Positions 9,517 to 18,376 are shown, counted from the first letter of the stretch. The stretch: 40,241 nt of DNA from Gracilaria domingensis (GCA_022539475.1 VCMS01000459.1:19588-59828); one strand, 5' to 3'. Program-made: numbers and translations. The notes: generated from the sequence alone by a model not told the origin.

Positions 9517-10682
9517 TACTCAACGTTGTGGAACAGGAACATGGTCCGCGTACGGTTGTTACGGTGACGAACACGGCTCTCAGCCATCGCATCGGTCGCC
9601 CACCTCCCACGGTCAGTCCAATAATTGGTATCTAAAGGGCGCTCAAACGCGACGTACTCCAGATCGACCTCGATGTGCGTAGCAGGTTCGTCCAAGCGGT
9701 GAAGGATATCTACCAAACGGCGGAAGTAGTGGACCTCCCCATCGCAGCGGATGAAGGGGAGATCCGATGGTACGGCCACGGGGATGTAGTATAGGAACTT
9801 CGTGTGTCGCTGCCGCGCATGGAAACACTGTTGTCGACCGAACCGGCTCTGTTTCTCGCCCTTGCGTGGTGGAGGAGGTGCCATAGGCACCGCCTCCAAC
9901 CGGCGACAATCCCAACGGGCAATTGCGGTATACTGCGTGAGACCCATGTGGCGGAACCGCAAGGGACAGAGTGAGGAACTGATGTGGAAAGGCCAGTTCC
10001 CCAGAGCGACCAATTCGGCGGAGATATCGGCAAAGCGTGCACCATAGTGGGCATGCGGCTGCTCGTGCGTCCTATAAAGGTCATGAGGATTCAGCTGTTG
10101 AGCCTCCACCGTACCGGCCACCGCAAGAGGGTTAACGTTGCTCGGACCCGCGGCGGCTGCGTAGGGATCATACCCAGCGCGACCGTAAGGGTCTTGACGA
10201 GAACGCGTACTCGACCGCGTGTTAGGCTTGAAGATGCCACCTCCGCGGCCGCGCGCTACCCCAGGGGTCTTGCCAGACATCCTCGACCGGGAGGCAACAG
10301 TTTCGCGAACCGAACGGTTGACCTCCGCCGAGGGGGAGACTTCAGAAGCCGAATATCCCTTTATAGGGTCGAAGTGCGGCTCCTCCAATACCAAGTGGTT
10401 GGCCTCCACGGGAGCCTCGGCGCCCGATGGAAAGGACACAGGTGTACCGGTCTGGGACGGCAGACAGGGCTGCGAAGAGTCAACCACGTGGTAATTCGAT
10501 TGAAACGGCGCCGTCTCACCCCCGGGGTCCACCACAACGGGAAGGGCGCGCGCGATGCCCTCCTCGGCACCGTCTTCACGGCGTTCGAACGTCATCGACC
10601 ACCCCGTTGGGGAAGCGGGTTGATCACCCATGAGGTATAAAAGGCGCGAGTTGGAGCGAGAGCGTGCCACGGAGGATACCAA
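9285..10682 (-). CDS. Antisense ORF, N-terminal part: unknown protein
   Basis: 465 codons; the authentic product probably uses codons down to about 9460 and then continues in the frame of the 7906-9516 ORF. The start is uncertain: the open frame begins at 10682, and the first downstream ATG (MGDQPASP) is at 10628. The N-terminal ~130 residues look disordered. A basic G/R-rich stretch (GVARGRGGGIFKPNTRSS) and a Y/A/P-rich linker follow. The rest looks like a folded domain with many W, Y, F and R residues (NWPFHISS, VHYFRRLVDILHRLDEP, TMFLFHNVEYW). No transmembrane segment, zinc finger or protease motif is visible. It resembles no family I know; a capsid-like or DNA/RNA-binding role would be a guess. 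The + strand reading of the same DNA is shorter and broken up. Confidence 0.6.
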   Translation of the reverse strand: MVSSVARSRSNSRLLYLMGDQPASPTGWSMTFERREDGAEEGIARALPVVVDPGGETAPFQSNYHVVDSSQPCLPSQTGTPVSFPSGAEAPVEANHLVLEEPHFDPIKGYSASEVSPSAEVNRSVRETVASRSRMSGKTPGVARGRGGGIFKPNTRSSTRSRQDPYGRAGYDPYAAAAGPSNVNPLAVAGTVEAQQLNPHDLYRTHEQPHAHYGARFADISAELVALGNWPFHISSSLCPLRFRHMGLTQYTAIARWDCRRLEAVPMAPPPPRKGEKQSRFGRQQCFHARQRHTKFLYYIPVAVPSDLPFIRCDGEVHYFRRLVDILHRLDEPATHIEVDLEYVAFERPLDTNYWTDRGRWATDAMAESRVRHRNNRTRTMFLFHNVEYWSQSDHNRRTWYVNRPSGGTTMKYVSGWKCRSRRSLRTLVVASPSRGTTHMPFGRSRAASGPSWWLSSPFRLPWKV

Positions 10683-11618
10683 CCGAGAGGGGGAACACCA
10701 CCAATTGGATGACTAGATGAAACCTGAGGGGTCACAGAGAACGGGCACGCCGCTCGAGCGAGCTGAAACACCGTGAAAATGACCAGGGTGGTGCGCCGGC
10801 TGGACGGGTTCCGTGAACCAGGGAGGGTACAACCACCCCAGAGGGAACCTAAGGGACGGAAGGAGACCGCGAGGAACCAGGTGGAGGGGCGCTGAACGCC
10901 ACGCAGTCGGGTAAACCCCTCGGCTGGACCTGAATCAAGCCTGAACACCCCGATGAGGCAGACCACTAGGTAGAAGCGGCGTCAGCACCGGTACGGTCAC
11001 GAAGTCTGAAGAGCCACGGGCAGGAGTCTCCTCACCCTCGACGCGGCCGCCCAAGGCAACGACACCCCAGTGGCGCCCTCACTCAAGCGGAGAGACAGTA
11101 CGTGTCGGAACCAACGAGGTATCACCTCAGTACGGCACAAGACCAAGTGGCCAACAGAGAATAGGAGCGACACCACGAGAGGGCGGTGTGCCGATCGGTT
11201 GACAACTGCGAACCCCACCGAAGGGAGGCTCGAAACCAACTGGTAAGCCGGGACTAACCCGCCCAGGGGGAGGACGGACAGGGGAAGATAAAGTGACGGA
11301 CTCCTTCGGGAGGGACCAAAGAGGCGAAGACAACCACGTGGTACCAGGCGCGCGACAAGATCAACCTGAATGGTCGCGGTTCGCGGTTTCGCGTTCCAAT
11401 ACCACGAGGGACGGAAGGTACGATCGCACCTACCACAGGGGGGTACGGCGGCGTGGGTAATGGCGCTGCAGTGCATGTGGCGAACCGCGCCGTGCACCGC
11501 GCCATCTTCGCGTCATCGCGAGACGCGCCGTGCGCCAGGCGATGCGCGCCGACGACCGTTTGGTGAAAAGGCGGCAAACGCCGTGGGACCTTCGCAGCCA
11601 CGGGGCGTGCCTGTCGGT
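10683..11618. other. GC-rich non-coding 3' region, upstream of the antisense gene
   Basis: Between the antisense ORF start and the polypurine tract. A 166-codon - strand frame (10997-11497) exists but looks like a chance GC-rich frame with no recognisable features. Two perfect ACCANNTGGT sites (11235, 11333) and four one-mismatch sites (10699, 10876, 10962, 11142) lie here, where the antisense promoter would be expected. I see no clear TATA box in - orientation. 11,490-11,560 is very rich in CGCG and short inverted repeats. Confidence 0.5.
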
Positions 11619-11628
11619 AGGAGGGGGG
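11619..11628 (+). other. Polypurine tract of the Ty3 element
   Basis: AGGAGGGGGG, two bases before the TG of the 3' LTR; plus-strand cDNA primer. Confidence 0.85.
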
Positions 11629-11630
11629 TC

Positions 11631-12202
11631 TGTAGTATAGCTCGGCCAGATCAACGGGGGCTCTACAAGACCAAGTGGTGACGTCACGGGCTCCCGGGCA
11701 CGTGTGTCTACTGTACCACGTGGGACGCGCAAGCGCAGGCTTGGACAGGACTAATTAGTCTATTCTCGATAATTTAGAATTAATAATTACTAGGTAGTGT
11801 AGATATGTGGCCGGGGTGGTGCACCACAAATGCACCTCCCGGTGGCCCACGTGGCACTAGGCCCGTGAAAGCCGGAGGGGCGCTCGGGTGTACTAAACCC
11901 CCGAGACGCCAACCTCCCACACCAAATGGTAAAGTCAAGCACCAACTAGGCTGATTTGACACCAGTTCGGTTCTACAGTCACCAATTGGTAAGTCTAGTA
12001 GTCCTCTAATAGTTTTGCTGACCTCGAGGGTTATACGTGCCTGCCGCACACCAGTGCAGGCGTATTTACCACTTGGTCACCGTGCACTATAGGCAACGGT
12101 GGGTGCTGCCGACCTATTAGGTGTCACGCGTTTCACTCCTCCGCCGGGTCGAGCCCACGCGGGGCTCCCCACTAGCAGCTCGCACCGATCGGCTATACCA
12201 CA
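11631..12202 (+). repeat. 3' LTR of the Ty3 element
   Basis: 572 bp, TG...CA, about 99% identical to the 5' LTR. It has four perfect ACCANNTGGT sites (11670, 11921, 11981, 12068); the one at 11921 is the full 10-mer where the 5' LTR has a 9-mer. The CRE palindrome is at 11679-11686. Confidence 0.95.
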
Positions 12203-12207
12203 TGGAT
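12203..12207. repeat. Target-site duplication of the Ty3 element, right copy
   Basis: TGGAT, identical to 444-448. Confidence 0.95.
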
Positions 12208-12650
12208 ACTTGTTCATGATGTGCGGTGGTGCTGTGTCGTGGTCGTCTCGTCAACAGGAGGTAGTTGCTCTGTCGAGTGCGGATGCTGAGTACGTGAGCT
12301 TGTGCTCTGGCACCAAGGAGGCGATCTGGCTTAGGCGACTTTGGAACGGCATTGGCAGTGTGATTGGCATGGAAGCAGAAGGGTCTGTAAAGCTGCTGGT
12401 TGAACCAACTCCCATGTATGTTGACAACCAGGGCAGCATTGACCTTGCTCGAAATGAAGTGGTGAACAGGAGAACCAAAGACATTGAGATTCGGTTCCAC
12501 TTCACTCGAGAAGCTCTGCAGGCCAAGTCGATTGTACTGTTCTACTGCCCGACGGATTCCATGGTTGCCGACATGCTGAATAAGCCACTTGCGCGAGTGA
12601 AGCACGAGAGGTTCCGCGAAGCCTGTGGAGTGATCCACATAGAAGTTTGA
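12208..12650 (+). CDS. Copia-A RNase H, C-terminal part of A0 (right half)
   Basis: The Copia RNase H resumes in frame after the Ty3 insertion and ends at TGA 12648-12650. It has the family landmarks in order: VSWSSRQQEVVALSSADAEY, DNQGSIDLA with the catalytic aspartate, KDIEIRFHFTRE and ADMLNKPL. About 147 codons are intact, in contrast to the indel-ridden left half at 1-448. RNase H degrades element RNA during cDNA synthesis. It cannot be expressed, being severed from its start by 11.8 kb of Ty3 sequence. It supplies the only complete C-terminus of family A in the window. Confidence 0.92.
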
Positions 12651-12660
12651 AGTCAGTGAC

Positions 12661-12670
12661 AGAGGGGGGG
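12661..12670 (+). other. Polypurine tract of Copia A0
   Basis: AGAGGGGGGG directly before the TG of the A0 3' LTR. Confidence 0.85.
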
Positions 12671-13448
12671 TGTCGAATGTTGACCCTGTGCTGTCACTGA
12701 AAACCAAAAGTGCTGGAGAGCATGGGCTGTTTTGGAGGGTGTCGTTGGAAAAGCGCATATGCGCCTCTGCGCAAACTCAACGTGAAACGGGCTTCTGATT
12801 GGCTACTGCAAGTGGTCATATGCATTGTGGTTCGTACAAGTGTTGTGGCGCTAATGGGTTGTTTCCGGGATACACGTGTGTAGCTAGTACACTGGGCATA
12901 CTGTACATGATGCACAGAGTACGCACGTATGTACGTGGACATGTAGGACAGCTTGGTGTAACTTGGGCACTATGGTGAAGAGTTGATGCGGTGTCAAGAG
13001 GATTACAGTGTGGTGTGGTTGGTGACGTAGGACTTGGAGTGAGTTTGTGGTGAAGTGTTGTTGGTGAGCTTGTACGTAACTTTTATGTTGTGGTGTATGG
13101 ATTACAGTGTGTTGGCACTATGTGAATCTGTGCATGGTCATGGTTATGTGTAGGCACGTAACTTGTTGTGCACTGTTGTGCACTGTTGTGCTTTGTTGTT
13201 GTAAGCTTCCATGATAGTGTGGGAGTGTTACCATGTTATGTTAGGAGATGATTGGTAGTATTGAGTGTCTCTAGCTAGTGGTTTAGGTATTGCTTGGAGT
13301 TGGAGGTTTGCGATGGTTGCGCAAAGTAGTTCTATATAAGCGCTGACTCGAGCACCTCCAAGTAAATTCCGAGCCAAAGCTGGCGAACTTCCTTTCATTC
13401 CCCACATCCTTTCTCTCAACCTTCCCTTTCCAGCTATAACCTCCATCA
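12671..13448 (+). repeat. 3' LTR of Copia A0
   Basis: 778 bp, from TGTCGAATGTTGACCC (other copies start TGTTGGATG) to CTCCATCA. It contains the palindrome GCGCATATGCGC at 12753-12764, an inverted CCAAT box (GATTGGCT), tandem TGTTGTGCAC units near 13160-13190 and a TATA box TATATAAG at 13333-13340. It ends exactly where other family-A LTRs meet their primer-binding site. Confidence 0.9.
13333..13340 (+). promoter_or_regulatory. TATA box of the Copia-A LTR (A0)
   Basis: TATATAAG, conserved in all family-A LTRs here (16841-16848 and 18501-18508 on the - strand, 35201-35208 and 36017-36024 on the + strand), always about 110 bp before the LTR end. It sets the U3/R boundary. Confidence 0.75.
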
Positions 13449-13556
13449 CAGGATGTAGGCGTAGCCTTTGTTTTCACTGGGGCGTCGGAACACACAGGGT
13501 GCGCTTGGCAGCTCTTCAAAATCAATGTCTGCAAGATCGCGTGTTATCAGAGTTAT
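13449..13556 (-). pseudogene. Fragment of a third Copia reverse transcriptase (family C)
   Basis: About 36 codons read on the - strand: a stretch ending DFEELPSAPCVFRR, then PSENKGYAYIL, which is the stretch just before the YVDD catalytic box of Copia reverse transcriptases. It differs from the family-A sequence at 23,588 (ECVYTGIILGFLVIIALYVDD), so it belongs to another family. It is cut by the A0 LTR on one side (13448) and by a deletion junction with A3 on the other. Confidence 0.7.
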
Positions 13557-13557
13557 A

Positions 13558-15003
13558 ATCAGAGTGTACCAGGTCCAGTACGTGTTCAGCTCGTTCCCCC
13601 CCTTGCTTGGGAGTCGGAGCACGGGTTGCTTTGCCCACTACACATGAGCCACACACATCCACCTTCTGAGCCACATCCACATTCAGACCTGACACAACGC
13701 CATTTCGAGCCATCTGCTTGATGCCTTCCACATTCACATGAGCCATTCGAGCATGCCAAAGAGACAAGTCTGACACAAGCGCACTGTCCGTGTCCGTGAG
13801 CTGTTCTGCAGCAGTGCAAAGGTAGTACAGGTCTTTGACGCGTCGCCCGACGGCAACCACTTTTGACCCCTTGTACACACATACCTTTTCTCTGTCAAAC
13901 ACTACCGTGCAGCCCAGATCACAAATCTGTGACACAGACAACAAGTGGTACCGTAAGTTGGGCACGTGTACCACCTGCTTTAGCTTGCATTTACGCTTGG
14001 ACCCTTCAACTGTCAGATCGAGCTTCACACTTCCGTGACCAACAGACTGCAACTTGGAATCATTGCCGATGCTCACACCCGACGACACCTTTATCTCGTA
14101 CGTTTGGAACATTGAGTCATCATAAGTCATGTGCGCAGTAGCTCCAGAGTCAACAATCCAGTCACTGTTAGTGGCCTTGTCGGCACCATTTGCAATGAGG
14201 CATACAAAGTCAGAATCGCTGCCGCCCGTACCTTGCTCATCGTTGAGCGCGGTATGTACACTTGGGTGAGCAGCATCGATCTGATCCTTGTTAGCCCCAT
14301 CACGTTGCTTCTTGAAACAGTTCTTCTGGATATGACCCTTTATGCCACAATAGTAACACACAACTGACTTCAATGACTTCCTACGAAACTGGCGTCCCAC
14401 GAGTGCTGCATCACCACCAGATTCCTCCTTGGCACGATCACTCATACGTTGCTCCTCTTGTAACTGACGGCCCTTCACAAACTCCATGGTGAGTTGGCGA
14501 TCTCCGATCGTGGTGTCAATTGCAACAATGAGGTGCTCAAAACGTTCCGGAAGTCCACATAGAGCGGCCATGGCAATGTCCTCTTCTTCAACGTTGACCT
14601 CCATACTCTTGAGGTCGGAGGCCAAGTGCCGAACACGATTGATGAATTGCAACATCTTCTCGTCCTCGCGCATCTTGACAGAGTAGAAGGCACGTCTGGC
14701 GTTGATTCGGTTCAGAAGAGTCTTGCGTTGGAACACATTGCAGATGACCTTCCATGCGTCAGCAGCAGTGTCAATGTCACGAATGTGATCCAAGTGCTCG
14801 TCGGCAAGCGTGAGTCCAATGATCGCTCTAGCCATTTCGCCTCGGATTTGCCATTTCGCCAGTTCCTCTTCATCGGTGGGTGCAGAAGTGGTGAGATGGT
14901 TCTTGAGGTCTTTCAGTGCAAGTACGTACTGAATCTTTTGCTTCCAGGTGTGGAAGTTATGCTCACCCAACTTCTCGATCTTGAGCCCACTGAACGAATC
15001 CAT
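13558..15003 (-). pseudogene. Copia-A Gag-Pol, copy A3, truncated in integrase
   Basis: One open - strand frame of about 480 codons from ATG at 15003, starting MDSFSGLKIEKLGE. It has the Gag domain of the UBN2/retrotran_gag type, a CCHC zinc knuckle (CYYCGIKGHIQKNC), the protease motif DSGATAH, and the Gag-pre-integrase region with LWHARMAHVNVEG and CGSC. It ends at VHSD, the first catalytic aspartate of integrase, where the sequence jumps into the family-C scrap. Integrase core, reverse transcriptase and RNase H are deleted. The reading frame is otherwise clean and very close to A1 (37373), so the truncation is recent. It is preceded by its leader and LTR up to 17509. Confidence 0.92.
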
Positions 15004-15054
15004 GTTGTAAGAAGGGAACAGGGGAGGAAATCAAATACGGCGGTGGCGGGTAGA

Positions 15055-15183
15055 CAGCAACGGCAAACAACGACAGCAAACAACAGCAGTAAACAACAGC
15101 AGCAAATAACAGCAGCAAACAACAGCAGCAAACAACCACAACTGCAAACAACAACAACGGCAAACCACAACAACAACAACAAC
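15055..15183. repeat. CAA/CAG microsatellite in the A3 leader
   Basis: Imperfect CAA, CAG and CAAA units; in element orientation a U-rich TTG tract just before the start codon. The A1 leader has the same tract at 37226-37300. Confidence 0.85.
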
Positions 15184-15198
15184 AAAAACTTCAATAGT

Positions 15199-15646
15199 TA
15201 TGCATTAGCTGAGAATGTGCGAATACAGGCTGTTCTGGGCCGGTTTTGCTTTATGTGCGATTCTAGGCTAGTAAGAAGGGTTTTGGAGCGAATGTGCGAT
15301 TCTGAGCTGCGCGAGGGGGTTTGTTGCGCCAGATGGAAATTGTTGATTTTTTAGAGCTATTTATGGATCATGGAGTTGGCATTGGATTTGGCGCGGTTTG
15401 ATTTAGTTGTTTTGAATTCGTATTATGATTTGCTCGCGCTTTCGTTGTCAAGGTGTACACTTTGACAGCGTGTGCTGTTATGTCGCATGCAATGACGGCG
15501 GCAGTGCGCGGTTGGTACTAGTAGGTTGCGATTGTCCCCGATCATTAAACTCGGTCGAAGGTGGCCTACCCCCTTTACTTATTCTACTCTTCTTGTTTGT
15601 GTCCTTGTCACTTCCCTTCGTCTAACCTGCGCGCCTTGCGTTAAAC
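15199..15646 (+). mobile_element. Copia-B LTR fragment inserted in the A3 leader
   Basis: Matches the last ~450 bp of family-B LTRs (compare 24,203-24,655), beginning TATGCATTAGCTGAG and ending GCGTTA, exactly the base where the family-B LTR meets its primer-binding site. It is closest to B3 (shared GCGCGCCTTGCGTTA). The 14 bases AAAACTTCAATAGT, inside a longer CAA-rich repeat, occur on both sides (15185-15198 and 15657-15670). The A1 leader has only one copy, so this is an insertion with a long duplication. Confidence 0.8.
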
Positions 15647-15656
15647 AACAAAAACC

Positions 15657-16719
15657 AAAACTTCAATAGTCGGGACCACTGGCAGGAACTAAATTACCAG
15701 TACCCTAGGGGATCGAACCCCTGACCCCCGGAGACCCTCCGGGTAAGAAACGACTTCTGCAGTCTACCTCCTCCTGCGTTCCAGGAGAAGGCGCGTTGCT
15801 TTCTACGAGGTGTCCAAAGGATGGTTAATGACCAAAGATATGTCTTCACCACTTAACCCAATCTGGCCTCTTGCAAGAACTTGCGCGACCTCGAAACTGC
15901 AGCTACTATGACAAACCAAGGTACGCTCCTAACGAGCAGACAATAATGCCCACACGCGGCCTGATCCTGAAAAGGAGGTCAGCCTTCGGTACGTCGCCTC
16001 CCCGCTCAACCGAGGTTGCACGGATCAAAAGCTCGTTTCGGTTTGCCTTCACCACAGATCAAGAACCCGACACAAAGTCAGGTCAACAACAACAAAGGTC
16101 AGCCACCCAAGTCCAACAGTGCGTCACGGCACCCCGTCCACTTCAGCACTCGCGGTACTACCAGGTCTTCCGACCGACACCGTTATCCGCCGCGGAGGAC
16201 CGGTGGGAGCCCGCTAGACAGCACGTCCGCTTTGGTTCAAGCCGCCAGACTAACGTCCCCGATTGCTCGGATCAACCGCTTGTCGCTGGACCTCAGATGA
16301 CAATCCGAAACGCTGAGCACACACAGTGCACAGACTTCAACAACTGCTGAGCACACACGCAGTGCACAGACTTCAACAACAAATGGTCCTCAAGCTCTCG
16401 GATTAGAACCCGCAAGACGACGCGGGGATCCCAACAATAACGACAGAGGGAGAGAAAACGAAACGGATAGCGATCGACAACACGGGCAACAACGAGCGCC
16501 CAAACAAAATAACGATACAGAATCAACGTCGAACCACTACCACCGCAACGCCCTCAGAGAGGAACGCAAGACCGAAAGGAGAAGATCAACACCACCAACA
16601 ACACGGTCAACACACCCGACGCAACGACGAAGAGAACGAGAAAGGAAAACAGCGAAGCGGGTGAACGGCGGTGAGGGAGAGCGGCTTTAGACGAACGATA
16701 ACGGCAGAGGTCAGCGGGG
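15657..16719 (-). other. Leader (5' untranslated region) of Copia A3
   Basis: About 1 kb between the primer-binding site (16733) and the coding region (15003), in - orientation, homologous to the A1 leader 36144-37372. It holds no convincing gene. The part nearest the gene (about 15672-15890) is the structured module described separately; the B-LTR fragment interrupts it at 15199-15646. Confidence 0.75.
15672..15890 (-). ncRNA. Structured leader module, family A (A3 copy)
   Basis: In element orientation three hairpins follow each other: CTCCTG-GAACG-CAGGAG (15777-15793), CCCGGA-GGGTC-TCCGGG (15727-15743) and AGGGG-TTCGAT-CCCCT (15707-15722). They are preceded by a stretch read as GACATATCTTTGGTCATTAA. 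The family-B leaders have the same order with compensating stem changes. It is probably an RNA structure used in packaging, dimerisation or translation; the function is unknown. Confidence 0.55.
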
Positions 16720-16733
16720 CTGGGCCCATAACC
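16720..16733 (-). other. Primer-binding site of A3 (half initiator tRNA-Met)
   Basis: GGTTATGGGCCCAG on the - strand, directly after the LTR. It is complementary to the anticodon stem and loop of initiator tRNA-Met (CTGGGCCCATAACC), as in Drosophila copia and yeast Ty5, which prime from a half tRNA. Confidence 0.85.
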
Positions 16734-17509
16734 TAATGGAGGATATAGCTGGAAAGGGAAGGTTGAGAGAAAGGATGGGGGAATGAAAGGAAGTTCGCCA
16801 GCTCTGGCTGGGAATTTACTTGGAGGTGCTCGAGTTACCGCTTATATAGAACTACTTTGCGCAACCATCGCAAACCTCCAACTCCAAGCAATACCTAAAC
16901 CACTAGCTAGAGACACTCAATACTACCAATCATCTCCTAACATAACATGGTAACACTCCCACACTATCATGGCAGCTTACAACAACAAAGCACAACAGTG
17001 CACAACAGTGCACAACAACTTACGTCCCTACACATAACGATGACCATGCACAGATTCAAATAGTGCCAACACACTGTAATACCTACACGACACCATAACA
17101 GTTACGTACAAGCTCACCAACAACACTTCACCACAAACTCACTCCAAGTCCTACGTCACCAACAACACCACACTGTAATCCTTTTGACACCGCATCAACT
17201 CTTCACCATATTGCCCAAGTTACACCAAGCTGTCCTACATGTCCACGTACATACGTGTGTACCCTGTGCATCATGTACAGTATGCCCAGTGTACTAGCTA
17301 CACACGTGTACCCCGGAAACAACCCATTAGCGCCACAACACTTGTACCAACCACAATGCATATGACCATTTGCAGTAGCCAATCAGAAGCCCGTTTCACG
17401 TTGAGTTTTCGCAGAGGCGCATATGCGCTTTTCCAACGGCACCGTCCAAAACAGCCCATGCTCTCCAGCACTTTTGGTATTCAGTGACAGCACAGGTCAA
17501 CATCCAACA
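16734..17509 (-). repeat. 5' LTR of Copia A3
   Basis: 776 bp, starting (on the - strand) TGTTGGATGTTGACC at 17509 and ending CCATTA at 16734. U3 palindrome GCGCATATGCGC at 17417-17428, TATA box at 16841-16848. It is inserted in the leader of A' (flank CCTGATACTGCAG). Confidence 0.9.
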
Positions 17510-18376
17510 CCTGATACTGCAGCTACTATGACAAACCGAGGTACGCTTCCAGCAAGCAAACAATCAAGTTCACAAGCGGCCTGATCCTGAAAAGGAGGTC
17601 AGCCTACGATACGTCGCCTCCCCGCACCACCGCAGCAGTACGGATCAAAAGCTCGTTTCAGTTTGTCTTCCCAACAGATCAAGAACCCAACACACAGTCA
17701 GGTCACACACAACAAAGGTGAACCACCCCTGTTCGAAGCAGTACGTCACGGCACCCAGTCAACTTCAGCACTCGCGGTACTACCAGGTCTTTCGACCCAC
17801 ACCGTTATCTGCCCCGAAGGACCGGTGGGAGCCCGCTCGACAGCGCGTCCGAATTGGTTCAAGCCGCCAGACTAACGTCCCCGATTGCTCGGATCAACCG
17901 CTCGTCGCCACCGAAACTCAAGTGATCACCACAAATGCCGAGCACACACGCAGTGCCCGGACTTCAACGAAAAAACGAATGCTGAGCACAACACACAAGT
18001 GCACAGACTTCAACGACAACGGTACTCAACCCCTCGGATCACAACCCGCAAACGCGACACAAGGATTCCAACAACGAAAACAGAGGCGAGAAACCAACAA
18101 GAGCGGATAGCGATCGACGAAAACGAGAATGAACAAGAAACAAAACCGAATCACGAAAGTAGAACAACATCGAACCACTACCACCACAAGGCCCTCAAGG
18201 AGGAACGCAAACCAAAAGGGAAATACAACACCACCAAACCGGTCAACGACAAGAAACACGAAGGCAAGCAAACATCAAAACATCAACAACGGCGCTGAAC
18301 AACACGGTCGGCGGTGAGGGAGAGCGGCGGAAAGGGAAACCTCATGACGAACGACAAACGGCAGAGGTCAGCGGGG
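17510..18376 (-). other. Leader of Copia A', interrupted by A3
   Basis: Homologous in - orientation to the first two thirds of the A3 and A1 leaders, ending at the point (GTCATAGTAGCTGCAG) where A3 inserted. The hairpin module and the coding region of A' are not found on the other side. No gene seen. Confidence 0.75.

Larger units (their letters stand above)
488..12077. repeat. Dispersed ACCANNTGGT palindromes (25 perfect copies)
   Basis: Perfect copies begin at 488, 797, 884, 1053, 1199, 3491, 3622, 4072, 4524, 5977, 6774, 6875, 7649, 7715, 8080, 8323, 9226, 10390, 10483, 11235, 11333, 11670, 11921, 11981 and 12068. With eight fixed bases, about 0.18 would be expected in 11.75 kb of random sequence. 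Thirteen of the 25 have AG or its complement CT in the centre. Variants with altered spacing occur: ACCAATGGT at 738, 1812 and 1874, and ACCAAAGTGGT at 7059. About twenty more copies have one mismatch (for example 533, 1338, 1404, 3736, 3841, 4440, 5401, 5573, 7510, 9001, 10699, 11142). Sites lie in LTRs, pol, the antisense gene and non-coding DNA. Inside pol they are read in all three codon phases, giving unrelated peptides (PSG, NHLV, TMW, YQVV), so the nucleotide sequence rather than the protein is conserved. Each contains an E-box core CANNTG. Confidence 0.93.
449..12202 (+). mobile_element. Complete Ty3/Gypsy chromovirus with antisense gene
   Basis: An 11.75-kb LTR retrotransposon: 5' LTR, primer-binding site, frameshifted gag, pol with chromodomain, a long antisense coding region, polypurine tract, 3' LTR, and a 5-bp target duplication. 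The two LTRs differ only by two substitutions and two one-base indels in about 572 bp, so the insertion is young. It sits inside the RNase H codons of Copia copy A0. Chromoviral elements are usually 5-7 kb; the surplus here is the 3.9 kb between pol and the 3' LTR, which holds the antisense gene. The element is densely marked with ACCANNTGGT palindromes. Whether it is still mobile is doubtful, because gag is broken in this copy. Confidence 0.95.

Noticed and set aside
8539..9567. 342-codon + strand frame opposite the antisense gene
   Set aside because: It is shorter than the - strand frames, has no recognisable features, no matching poly(A) signal, and looks like a shadow of GC-rich coding DNA.
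10636..10643. TATAAAAG on the + strand
   Set aside because: A good TATA word, but it points toward the 3' LTR with no gene after it, and it coincides with codons of the antisense frame. Probably chance.
10997..11497. 166-codon - strand frame
   Set aside because: GC-rich chance frame with no motif; treated as upstream region of the antisense gene.
15707..15722. tRNA-like T-arm in the Copia leader as a tRNA gene
   Set aside because: The loop is six rather than seven bases, no acceptor stem or proper anticodon arm spacing is found. It is better explained as one hairpin of the leader module.
16990..17030. Repeated CACAACAGTG units as a CRISPR-like array
   Set aside because: Units are short, directly joined and lie inside a retrotransposon LTR; there are no spacers.
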